From NCBI GenBank assembly GCA_016916535.1, contig CP070276.1, positions 930,001 through 994,000 on the forward strand: a stretch of DNA of 64,000 bases, given 5' to 3'. A program made the position numbers and the translations under genes. Position 1 is the first letter of the stretch. The number at the start of each line of letters is the position of its first letter. Shown in pieces: positions 9,376 through 17,049 of the stretch. The stretch comes from Dysgonomonadaceae bacterium zrk40. GTDB lineage: Bacteria > Bacteroidota > Bacteroidia > Bacteroidales > Dysgonomonadaceae. The notes beneath the pieces were generated by a model. The model was given only the letters and a program-made list of their open reading frames with translations. It had not been told where the DNA came from and searched no databases.

Positions 9376-9383
9376 CAAATATA
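9376..9383 (-). promoter_or_regulatory. Bacteroides-type -7 element for the metal efflux operon
   Basis: The minus strand reads TATATTTG, a perfect match to TAnnTTTG, about 30 bases before the start at 9345. No clear TTTG box sits at the usual -33 distance, so the promoter may need an activator; that last point is inference. Confidence 0.55.
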
Positions 9384-9510
9384 ACAAATTCAAAACAAAT
9401 TCTTCCCATAATTGTTTCAAAAAACGGCTTTAATAAATCAAAAGGGTAGGCAATTCATAGTATCTCGAATGAAACATAACACCTCAATCCGCAGGAAAAA
9501 TGAAATATAA

Positions 9511-9530
9511 AAAGTAGAATGCAGCTACTA
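9511..9530 (-). terminator. Possible weak terminator after the DUF1846 gene
   Basis: On the minus strand a 5-bp stem AGTAG/CTACT (9525-9529 with 9513-9517) is followed directly by five U residues. The stem is short, so this is a weak candidate. Confidence 0.3.
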
Positions 9531-9589
9531 TTTGGGATCAACGGTATGCGGGCAATGAATATATCTGTGGCATGGAGTTCAATCTCTCC

Positions 9590-11116
9590 TTATTCACTCA
9601 CGAAGAGCCGCTTGCTGGAGAAAAGAGGATCGCAGGTAAAATTAATTTTCAATTTCCGGAGACCTGCTTCATCCCCGGGTGTGGGGATGTGAGAGGAGTG
9701 CATCTCACAGTTGTTCAACTCGGTGAGCTTGTGCAGGGCCATTTGAGCTGCAGGGTTTGATATCGCACTGATGGAGAGGGCAATCAACGTCTCTTCCACA
9801 TCCAGGCTGACATTTTTACCGTTCAGGATATTCTTCTTCAGATGCGTGACCGAGTCAATGATGTTCTCCGGAAGGAGGATCATACTGTCGGGCAACCCGG
9901 CCAGATGTTTGGTCGCATTGAGAATCATGCTGGAGGAGGCGTGCAGCAAAGTGGAGTTCTTACCTGTGACAATGGTACCGTCATGCAATTCAATGGCAGC
10001 ACCGCAATAGATGCCGCCATACCCCTTCTCGTTGAGTTCGGCATCTTTCGCTGCCCGGCGGGCGGGCTCAACCACCAGACGGTCTTCATCTTTGGCCCCT
10101 ACTTTGTCCATGATCTCGGTGTTGCGGTTCACCGTATCTTTCCCAGCTCTTCCCGTGGCATATTCCACGAAACTTCTCAGGTGTCGGCGAATAATCTCCT
10201 GATAGGCAGCATCCTGACATATCTTGTCGTCGATGATCCCTGAACTGATACGGTTCACACCCATATCGGTGGGAGACAAGTAGACCGATGTTGACCCGGT
10301 GATCTTTTCCAGCATCTTTTTCAACAACCCAAACGCCTCTATGTCTCGGTTGTAGTTCACAACTTTCACGCCATAGGCTTTCAGGTGATGCGTATCAATC
10401 ATGTTCACATCCCTCAGATCGGCTGTTGCCGCTTCGTAGGCAACGTTCACCAAATGATCGGCCGGCAGATCCCATACAGGAAAAGTTTCAAATTTGGCGT
10501 ACCCGGCTTTCAGTCCCTTTTTGATGTCGTGGTATAAATTGCCCAGTGCGGTAGCCAGCTTGCCACTTCCCGGACCGGGTCCGGTCAGTACGACAATCGG
10601 CTTCGTGGTTTCGATGTATTCGTTGGCACCATATCCCTCGTCGCTGACAATCAGCTCCACATTCTTGGGATACCCTTTGGTGGGGTGGTGCAGGTAAACC
10701 CTGATTCCTTTCAGTTCAAGCTTGTTCTTGAATACAGTAGCAGCAGGCTGACCCTCAAAACGGGTGATCACCACCGCGGCCACATGAATCCCGTACCATT
10801 TCAGGTCATCAATGCTTTTCAGTACATCCACATCGTAGGTGATTCCAAAATCGGCCCTGATCTTGTTTCTTTCGATGTCTCCGGCAAAAACGCACATGAT
10901 GACATCTACCTGATCCTTGAGGTTCTGCAACAAACGAATCTTCACGTTCGGGGCAAAGCCCGGCAGCACACGCGACGCATGGTAATCGTACAGGATTTTA
11001 CCTCCAAATTCAAGGTATAATTTATCGCTAAACTGATTGACTCTTTCCAGGATAGCTTTGCTCTGTTCCTGTAGGTATTTCTCGTTGTCAAAACCTATAC
11101 GACTTGTTTGTTCCAT
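9590..11116 (-). CDS. DUF1846 domain-containing protein (UPF0371 family)
   Basis: 508 residues, the usual full length for the DUF1846 family. Recognisable stretches are the N-terminal IGFDNEKYLQEQS, the FGGKILYDYHASRVLPGF segment, and a phosphate-loop-like VLTGPGPGSGKLATALGN at about 178-195. That Gly-rich loop resembles a nucleotide-binding site, and structures of this family are described as having a kinase-like fold, but no reaction is assigned to it as far as I know. The protein has no signal peptide or membrane segment and should be cytoplasmic. It stands alone: ugd is 125 bases upstream behind a hairpin, and a -7 element (11149-11156) precedes it. Confidence 0.85.
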   Translation of the reverse strand: MEQTSRIGFDNEKYLQEQSKAILERVNQFSDKLYLEFGGKILYDYHASRVLPGFAPNVKIRLLQNLKDQVDVIMCVFAGDIERNKIRADFGITYDVDVLKSIDDLKWYGIHVAAVVITRFEGQPAATVFKNKLELKGIRVYLHHPTKGYPKNVELIVSDEGYGANEYIETTKPIVVLTGPGPGSGKLATALGNLYHDIKKGLKAGYAKFETFPVWDLPADHLVNVAYEAATADLRDVNMIDTHHLKAYGVKVVNYNRDIEAFGLLKKMLEKITGSTSVYLSPTDMGVNRISSGIIDDKICQDAAYQEIIRRHLRSFVEYATGRAGKDTVNRNTEIMDKVGAKDEDRLVVEPARRAAKDAELNEKGYGGIYCGAAIELHDGTIVTGKNSTLLHASSSMILNATKHLAGLPDSMILLPENIIDSVTHLKKNILNGKNVSLDVEETLIALSISAISNPAAQMALHKLTELNNCEMHSSHIPTPGDEAGLRKLKINFTCDPLFSSKRLFVSE

Positions 11117-11148
11117 CTTCCCGAATCTTCCATTCCTAAATTCGGAAT

Positions 11149-11156
11149 CAAAATTA
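11149..11156 (-). promoter_or_regulatory. Bacteroides-type -7 element for the DUF1846 gene
   Basis: The minus strand reads TAATTTTG (TAnnTTTG) 32 bases before the start codon at 11116. A TTTC at 11176-11179 lies 19 bases further upstream where a TTTG box is expected. Confidence 0.5.
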
Positions 11157-11173
11157 CCAAAATTGCGGGGGGA

Positions 11174-11213
11174 TTGAAAGCATTTCGTTGGCTTTTTCGA
11201 AATAATCTTTCAA
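11174..11213. other. Interrupted inverted repeat between ugd and the DUF1846 gene
   Basis: TTGAAAG (11174-11180) pairs with CTTTCAA (11207-11213), and an inner TTTCG (11183-11187) pairs with CGAAA (11198-11202) around a 10-base loop. It lies after the ugd stop. No U-run follows on the minus strand, so it is either an atypical terminator or a processing or binding site. It overlaps the expected -33 region of the downstream promoter. Confidence 0.4.
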
Positions 11214-11241
11214 CCTGCTCCGGATGCAGTAACTTGAGGCG

Positions 11242-12561
11242 TCATTTCTGCCCGATCCCGTGGTAGGCGAAACCAAGAGAAGTCAGTTCCGGGCCATTGT
11301 AGATGTTGCGGCCGTCTATCACCACGTGGCACCGCATGATCTTCTTCAAAACGTCCCAGTTTGGCAGGCGGAATTCTTTCCACTCGGTGGGTACGATCAA
11401 TGCATCTGCATCGAGCGCCGCATCGTAGATGTCATTGGCGTAGTAGACAGCATCACCCAGTAGGTGGCGAGCCTCTTCAATTGCTGCCGGATCGTAGGTG
11501 CGGATAGTGACACCGGCATCAAGCAGGCTGCGGATCAGTGTGAGTGAGGGAGCATCACGTACGTCATCGGTCTCCGGCTTAAAGGAGAGCCCCCAGACGG
11601 CAACCGTCAGCCCCTTCAGCTCTCCGTTAAAATGTTTTGCAAACTTCTCAAAGAGGATGTTTTTCTGTTGGTTGTTCACCTCCTCCACCGCCTTGAGCAG
11701 TTTCATCTCATAACCTACCCCCTCGGCCACGCTGATTAGGGCGCGTATATCCTTAGGGAAACAGCTGCCGCCGTAACCGCACCCGGGGTAGAGAAAGCTG
11801 CGTCCGATGCGGGAGTCACTACCCATGCCCCGTCGCACCATGTTCACGTCGGCTCCCACCCGCTCGCAGAGGTTGGCAATGTCGTTCATGAAGCTGATAC
11901 GCGTGGCCAGCATCGCGTTGGAGGCATATTTGGTCATCTCTGAGGAGAGGATGTCCATGAAGATTACCCGGAAGTTGTTGAGCAGGAAGGGGCGGTATAG
12001 CTTCGTCATCAGCTCTTTGGCCCGTTCGCTCTCCACGCCCACCACCACACGGTCGGGGCTCATGAAGTCATTGATGGCGGCACCCTCTTTCAGGAACTCA
12101 GGATTGGAGGCTACATCGAAAAACAGGTCCTGCAGTCCCCTGTTGTCGAGTCGCTGCCGCACCAGGTCACGGATGCGGTGTGAGGTACCCACCGGCACGG
12201 TGCTTTTGGTGACAATCAGCAAAGGTTTGGTAATGTGATCTGCTATGGTCTCAGCAACCTTCATCACATAGGAGAGATCGGCGTTGCCCCCCTCGTCGGA
12301 AGGTGTTCCCACAGCGATAAAAACGATTGACATTTGGTTGATCACCGATGAAAGATCAGTGGTGAAGTGAAGTCGCTCCGCCTCGCGGTTCCGTTCTACA
12401 ATCCTGTTGAGTCCGGGCTCATAGATGGGAATCACGCCCTGATTCAATCCTTCTATCTTTTTCCGGTCGATGTCAACGCAGGTTACATCCACACCCATCT
12501 CCGCAAAGCAGGCACCTGAGACCAGTCCCACGTACCCCGTTCCAACTACAGCAATTTTCAT
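11242..12561 (-). CDS. ugd: UDP-glucose 6-dehydrogenase
   Basis: Oxidises UDP-glucose twice to UDP-glucuronate using NAD, supplying precursors for capsule and other surface polysaccharides. The N-terminus shows the NAD-binding GTGYVGLVSGACFAE motif (residues 7-21). The catalytic Cys lies in YPGCGYGGSCFPKDI at about 250-264, and the C-terminal UDP-binding domain holds SFKPETDDVRDAPS. Length (439) is typical. It is the last gene of the run aroQ-pyk-O-methyltransferase-rbfA-permease-ugd, 50 bases after the permease gene, so it may be read from the same message. Closely related UDP-mannosamine dehydrogenases share the fold, but this sequence fits the UDP-glucose branch better. Confidence 0.92.
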   Translation of the reverse strand: MKIAVVGTGYVGLVSGACFAEMGVDVTCVDIDRKKIEGLNQGVIPIYEPGLNRIVERNREAERLHFTTDLSSVINQMSIVFIAVGTPSDEGGNADLSYVMKVAETIADHITKPLLIVTKSTVPVGTSHRIRDLVRQRLDNRGLQDLFFDVASNPEFLKEGAAINDFMSPDRVVVGVESERAKELMTKLYRPFLLNNFRVIFMDILSSEMTKYASNAMLATRISFMNDIANLCERVGADVNMVRRGMGSDSRIGRSFLYPGCGYGGSCFPKDIRALISVAEGVGYEMKLLKAVEEVNNQQKNILFEKFAKHFNGELKGLTVAVWGLSFKPETDDVRDAPSLTLIRSLLDAGVTIRTYDPAAIEEARHLLGDAVYYANDIYDAALDADALIVPTEWKEFRLPNWDVLKKIMRCHVVIDGRNIYNGPELTSLGFAYHGIGQK

Positions 12562-12611
12562 ATTATGTTTCTCTTTTCTTTGTATGCATTCACAAGGTTA
12601 GAATTACCTGC

Positions 12612-13850
12612 TTACAACTGATAAGTGACAGCCGACAGCTGTTTCCTCAGGTTATTCACCGGGTAGAGCACCGTGAGGATTCCGATCAGGCTCACCACAC
12701 CAAAGACCACCAGCAGGTCAACAAAATTCACGATCACAGGATAGGCATCGATGATGTAGGCGCCCGGCACATTGCTCAGGCGCAACAGGCCAAAGTGCTG
12801 CTGGAGGAGGCAGAGCGCGAGTCCCGCCACCATTCCGCTGATGATGCCGATAAAGGTGATGAGCCAACCTTCGTAAAGGAAGATACGGGCCACGAGGCGA
12901 TTGGAAGCACCCATATGCTGCAGGCTGCGGATGTCGGCTCGCTTTTCAACGATCAGCATGGAGAGAGACCCCACGACATTGAAAACGGCAATCAGCAGAA
13001 TAAAAACCAGAATCAGGAAGGTGACCCATTTCTCGATCTGAAGCATCCGGAACGACTCACGTTGTTGCTCATAGCGATCCTCCACCAGAAAATCATCACC
13101 CAGGAATCGTTCAATTTGCTTTTTTGTTTTCTTCACCGACGCATCGGCAGTAAGCATGATATCGAGGGAGGTGACCTCATCCTCATAGCTGAAGAGCTCA
13201 CGCGCCAGAGAGATGGGGATGATGGCCATCTGCTCATCCACTTCCGGCTGGTTAAGGGTGAAAACACCCCCAATCTGTGCATATCCAATCCTGAATGCGG
13301 CTGATGGGTTGGCCAGATTGACCCGTGCATCACGTCGCGGAGCATAGATCTCCACAGGGTTGATGAAGCCGGGGCGGGCACCTAGCGTGGCGGCTAATCC
13401 CGCGCCAAGCGTTGTGTAGTTGACCACATCTTCCTGCAGGCGAAAGGCACCATCCACCATAAGCCGTTCCATGTCGGTCATCAGACGAAACTCCTCGGGC
13501 ACTCCTTTCACCCGTACCGGTACCTGCTGATCCTCGAACTTGAACAATGCATTTTCTTCAAGCGACTCGGAAACGGTCATTATCGTCGGGAGCTGTAACA
13601 ACTTGTCAAATGCAGGAGTGTTGTAACTGAATACTTTCCCTTCCCTTGCCGTAATCTTGAGATGGGGGTCAAAGGCACTGAAGAGTCCCTCCACGATACC
13701 CCCGAAACCATTAAAGACAGAAAGCACCGTCACCATGGCCATGGTGGCAATGGCAATGCCGCAAACAGAGATGGCGGAGATCACATTGATGGCATTGTGT
13801 GATTTCCGGGCAAAAAGATACCGGCGCGCTATGAATAGGGATAGATTCAA
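12612..13850 (-). CDS. ABC transporter permease of the LolC/LolE (FtsX/MacB) type
   Basis: 412 residues with one N-terminal membrane helix (about 20-45, NAINVISAISVCGIAIATMA), a large periplasmic domain (about 50-270) and three C-terminal helices (about 275-400), the layout of LolC/LolE. The family extracts lipoproteins from the inner membrane and hands them to LolA. Consistent with this, a LolA-like gene lies elsewhere in the window (51632-52285), and at least three encoded lipoproteins would need sorting. The ATPase partner LolD is not in the window. The gene starts 9 bases after rbfA, a pairing common in Bacteroidales. A general FtsX-family export role is the alternative. Confidence 0.85.
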   Translation of the reverse strand: MNLSLFIARRYLFARKSHNAINVISAISVCGIAIATMAMVTVLSVFNGFGGIVEGLFSAFDPHLKITAREGKVFSYNTPAFDKLLQLPTIMTVSESLEENALFKFEDQQVPVRVKGVPEEFRLMTDMERLMVDGAFRLQEDVVNYTTLGAGLAATLGARPGFINPVEIYAPRRDARVNLANPSAAFRIGYAQIGGVFTLNQPEVDEQMAIIPISLARELFSYEDEVTSLDIMLTADASVKKTKKQIERFLGDDFLVEDRYEQQRESFRMLQIEKWVTFLILVFILLIAVFNVVGSLSMLIVEKRADIRSLQHMGASNRLVARIFLYEGWLITFIGIISGMVAGLALCLLQQHFGLLRLSNVPGAYIIDAYPVIVNFVDLLVVFGVVSLIGILTVLYPVNNLRKQLSAVTYQL

Positions 13851-13859
13851 TCTGCCTGG

Positions 13860-14201
13860 TTAATCGTTTTTAAGCAATCGGTCAATGTTCTCGATATAGT
13901 CGAGCGAGTCGTCCAGGTGAAAGGTGAGTTCGGGTATCACCCGCAGCTGCTTACCCACCCGCTTTCCCAGGTCGTAACGCAATGACTTCACGTTGTCGTT
14001 GATATTGGTGATCAGCGTCTCTGCATTTTCTGAGGGGAAGATGCTGAGATAGGCGTGTGCAATACCCAGGTCGGGGGAGACCCTCACGTTGGTCACCGAG
14101 ATGAAGACGCCATGCATCTTCTTTGTTTCCAGCAGGAAGATCTCGCTCAGTTCTTTCTGGATCAACCGGTTTATTTTCTGTTGTCTGTTCGATTCCATCA
14201 T
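13860..14201 (-). CDS. rbfA: 30S ribosome-binding factor A
   Basis: A 113-residue KH-like protein that helps mature the 5' end of 16S rRNA and the 30S subunit, especially in the cold. The N-terminus (RQQKINRLIQKELSEIFL) and the VRVSPDLGIAHAYLSIF segment are typical, as is the final HLDDSLDYIENIDRLL. It is placed 3 bases after the O-methyltransferase gene and 9 bases before the permease gene, so it is translated within an operon. Confidence 0.95.
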   Translation of the reverse strand: MMESNRQQKINRLIQKELSEIFLLETKKMHGVFISVTNVRVSPDLGIAHAYLSIFPSENAETLITNINDNVKSLRYDLGKRVGKQLRVIPELTFHLDDSLDYIENIDRLLKND

Positions 14202-14204
14202 GTT

Positions 14205-14846
14205 TTATTTTTTCCTGATCAGCGTCAATCCGTCGCGGAGAGGTATGATCACCTTCTCTACACGGCTGTCGGCTGCCAGTCGTTCGTTAAACTCCTGTAT
14301 CCCCAGTGTCTGCCTGTCGGCTGATCCTGCTGTTTCAAGCACCTTGCCATGCCAGAGGGTATTGTCAGCCAGGAGAAACCCACCCTTTTTGACCTTCGGC
14401 AGTGTTGCCTCATAGACCGACCAATAGTTCCGCTTGTCTCCATCGATGAAGGCCAGATCGAAGGAATCATCTTCAAACTGCGGCAGCAGCTCTTCCGCAT
14501 CTCCAATGTGAAGTGTAATGCGCTCCCCATGTTTTGAGCGCTTGAAATTGCGACGAATCATCTCCTCCAGCTCATCATCGATCTCGATGGTATGCAACTC
14601 GGCTCCCTCCTCCAGTCCCTCGGCGATGCAGAGTGCCGAATAGCCGGTATAGGTGCCAATCTCAAGCACACGGGAGGGACCTATCATCTGCACCAGCATT
14701 TTCAACACCCTACCCTGGAGATGTCCCGAAACCATATAACCGTGCAGCAGCTTCAGATGTGTTTCACGGTGAATCTCCCGCAACAGTTCAGGCTCCTCAT
14801 CGATGTGACGAAGCAGATACGCATCCATGGGATCGGTATTGATCAT
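14205..14846 (-). CDS. Class I SAM-dependent O-methyltransferase (caffeoyl-CoA/catechol type)
   Basis: 213 residues with a Rossmann methyltransferase fold. Motif I is VLEIGTYTGYSALCIAEGL (about 60-78). The metal/substrate motif DLAFIDGDKRNYWSVYE (about 128-144) and LLADNTLWHGKV (about 157-168) are the marks of the Methyltransf_3 family, which is usually Mg-dependent and methylates vicinal hydroxyls. The natural substrate in Bacteroidales is not known. It lies in the operon between pyk and rbfA, with short gaps on both sides. Confidence 0.9.
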   Translation of the reverse strand: MINTDPMDAYLLRHIDEEPELLREIHRETHLKLLHGYMVSGHLQGRVLKMLVQMIGPSRVLEIGTYTGYSALCIAEGLEEGAELHTIEIDDELEEMIRRNFKRSKHGERITLHIGDAEELLPQFEDDSFDLAFIDGDKRNYWSVYEATLPKVKKGGFLLADNTLWHGKVLETAGSADRQTLGIQEFNERLAADSRVEKVIIPLRDGLTLIRKK

Positions 14847-14872
14847 ATGCCCTGCAAAGAACTTGCTATGGA

Positions 14873-16345
14873 TTACTCGGTGTAATCCGGCAGGTTATAC
14901 TTCTCCTTCGCTTCCATGATGCGCCATGCCTCGATGATCTCCAGGTAGGTTGTTCCTCCCACTTCACCAAAGCTACCGCCCAGGTAGGCCACACGATCTT
15001 TGCGTTCAATCAGTCCCCTCTCCAGCAAGCGCTTGATGGCAGCCACAAAGTATGCTCTACGGCTCTCCTTGGTGTTGCCATCACCCTTACCCTGTTGATA
15101 CTCTGCCCATACACCATATGAAAGCGCCAGCTCCCGAGCGAGTCGCTCAGAGGTGGCAATGGCATATACAGTGCTCTTGCCGCGGAAGGCTGCCAGCACG
15201 CGTGCCGTACGTCCGGTATGACTGTCGGTCACGATTGCCTTTACGTTCATCCGCATAGTAGCTTTAACCGCCTGTTTGGCTAAGAACTCAGTCACCTCAC
15301 GGTCATCATATTGCACGTATGGCACCCTGATGTCGTTCTCAGCCAGCTTGGTCTTCTCAGCTTCGTAAGCAGTTTTGGTCATGGTGCGCACCGCCTCAAC
15401 AGGATACTTGCCATAAGCGGTCTCACCACTGAGCATCACAGCATCGGTACGGTAATAGATGGCGTTGGCGATATCGGTGATCTCCGCCCTTGTGGGACGA
15501 GGGTTGTGAATCATGGAGTGAAGCATCTGCGTGGCCACGATCACCGGCTTCTTGTGTTGTACTGCCTGTTTGATCAGCACCCGCTGAATGCCGGGGATCT
15601 TCTCCTGCGGCACTTCGATGCCCAGGTCGCCACGGGCAACCATGATGCCGAAGGCCACATCCAGGATCTCATCGGCATTGTCCACGCCCTCCTGGTTCTC
15701 AATCTTAGCGATGATCTTGATCGGACTCTTCAACTCGTCGAGGATCTCCTGTACCGCTATCACATCAGCTTTGCTGCGCACGAATGAGTGGGCAATGAAA
15801 TCGACATCATGTTTGACTGACAATGCAATAAACTCACGATCTCGTTCTGTGATGGCCGGCAGACTGATGCGCACACCGGGGATGTTAACACTCTTGCGGC
15901 TCCCCACGGTGCCGTCGTTCTGGGCACTACAGAGCAGGTAACCGGGAGTGACGGCGATCACCTTCAGATCAATCTCACCATCATCAATCAGGATATCATC
16001 GCCCACCTTCATCTCTTCCGTGATGTTGGGATAGGAGATGCAGATGGTTTCGCGTGTGGAGATGCCGGCAGGATTGCCAACAATCTTCACCTGGTCGCCC
16101 GTCTTGAGATCAATGGGGTTTTCGGCAACGGTAGTCCGTATCTCAGGGCCCTTGGTGTCTACAAGAATAGCAATACGGTTTGATACCTCACGGGTGTTGT
16201 TGATGATTTTCAAAAAACCCTCTTCATCGAGGTGTGCTGAGTTAAGCCGCACCACATTCATTCCTGCCTCAAACAGTTCACGGAGAAAAGGCACGTCGCA
16301 TCGCTTGTCGGAAATGGTAGCGATGATCTTAGTTTGTTTAAGCAT
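14873..16345 (-). CDS. pyk: Pyruvate kinase
   Basis: Catalyses the last glycolytic step, PEP + ADP to pyruvate + ATP. The N-terminal TKIIATISDKRCD start and NVVRLNSAH motif replace the more usual TKIVATIGP and RLNFSHG, a known variant in Bacteroidales. The metal-binding IKIIAKIENQEGVDNADEI, VARGDLGIEVP and MLSGETAYGKYPVEAVRTM motifs are all present in order, and a C-terminal allosteric-type domain follows. Length 490 fits. The gene lies 40 bases after aroQ. With nifJ next door, its product pyruvate has an immediate consumer. Confidence 0.95.
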   Translation of the reverse strand: MLKQTKIIATISDKRCDVPFLRELFEAGMNVVRLNSAHLDEEGFLKIINNTREVSNRIAILVDTKGPEIRTTVAENPIDLKTGDQVKIVGNPAGISTRETICISYPNITEEMKVGDDILIDDGEIDLKVIAVTPGYLLCSAQNDGTVGSRKSVNIPGVRISLPAITERDREFIALSVKHDVDFIAHSFVRSKADVIAVQEILDELKSPIKIIAKIENQEGVDNADEILDVAFGIMVARGDLGIEVPQEKIPGIQRVLIKQAVQHKKPVIVATQMLHSMIHNPRPTRAEITDIANAIYYRTDAVMLSGETAYGKYPVEAVRTMTKTAYEAEKTKLAENDIRVPYVQYDDREVTEFLAKQAVKATMRMNVKAIVTDSHTGRTARVLAAFRGKSTVYAIATSERLARELALSYGVWAEYQQGKGDGNTKESRRAYFVAAIKRLLERGLIERKDRVAYLGGSFGEVGGTTYLEIIEAWRIMEAKEKYNLPDYTE

Positions 16346-16385
16346 ATATTTCTTTTGGATTGTTCAATTTATGTAACGTTTGGAT

Positions 16386-16814
16386 TTACTTTTTGTTTGC
16401 TTCCAGTAACGCTTCCAAAGCCAGTCGATAGGAGTCGAGGCCAAACCCGGCTATCACACCGCGGCAGACGGCCGACAGCAGGGAGTGGTGACGGAACTCT
16501 TCCCTGGCATGTACGTTGGAGATATGCACCTCCACAACCGGTGCGGGCACGGCTTTGATCGCATCACGCATGGCCACAGAGGTGTGGGTGTAGCCCCCGG
16601 CATTGAGGATGATGCCATCGCTTCCATAACCTGCCTCCTGGATCTTGTTGATCAACTCCCCTTCCACATTCGACTGGTAAACAGTGAGAGTGACAGCAGG
16701 GTAAGCAGCCTGCAATCTGTCCAGGTAGTGATCAAAAGATTGGCTGCCATAGGTCTCCGGTTCACGGAGACCCAGCAGGTTCAGGTTGGGACCGTTGATG
16801 ATTTGAATCTTCAT
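16386..16814 (-). CDS. aroQ: Type II 3-dehydroquinate dehydratase
   Basis: Third step of the shikimate pathway: removes water from 3-dehydroquinate. The 142-residue length and motifs are those of the dodecameric type II enzyme: NGPNLNLLGLREPETYG at residues 7-23 with the catalytic Tyr, ILNAGGYTHTSVAMRDAI at about 70-87, VEVHISNVHAREEFRHHS at about 95-112 with the essential His, and the closing GFGLDSYRLAL. It appears to be the first gene of the minus-strand operon; a -7 element is found at 16901-16909. Confidence 0.96.
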   Translation of the reverse strand: MKIQIINGPNLNLLGLREPETYGSQSFDHYLDRLQAAYPAVTLTVYQSNVEGELINKIQEAGYGSDGIILNAGGYTHTSVAMRDAIKAVPAPVVEVHISNVHAREEFRHHSLLSAVCRGVIAGFGLDSYRLALEALLEANKK

Positions 16815-16900
16815 AAAAGTAATTTTGAGTACCGGATTTCCGATATCGGTCTAGGGCATTCACATCCCAAAACAGCGATATCAGAGTCCTTCTTTTCACT

Positions 16901-16909
16901 GCAAAGATA
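16901..16909 (-). promoter_or_regulatory. Bacteroides-type -7 element for the aroQ-pyk operon
   Basis: The minus strand reads TATCTTTGC, a full match to TAnnTTTGC, 86 bases upstream of the aroQ start. No good -33 box is visible. Confidence 0.5.
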
Positions 16910-16978
16910 CAACTATTTCCCGGTGAAAGAATCATTTCTGTCATTCAGTATTTCATCTTCAAAACCATCACGTTGATG

Positions 16979-17019
16979 CAAAAAAAACCGGTGGTGTCAC
17001 ATCAAAGCAACACCACCGG
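16979..17019 (-). terminator. Intrinsic terminator of nifJ
   Basis: On the minus strand the 10-bp stem CCGGTGGTGT/ACACCACCGG (17010-17019 with 16988-16997) closes a 12-base loop and is followed by at least seven U residues. It lies just after the nifJ stop at 17050. Confidence 0.9.
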
Positions 17020-17049
17020 AATCAAAGTGTATGATCGTTATTATCAGTT

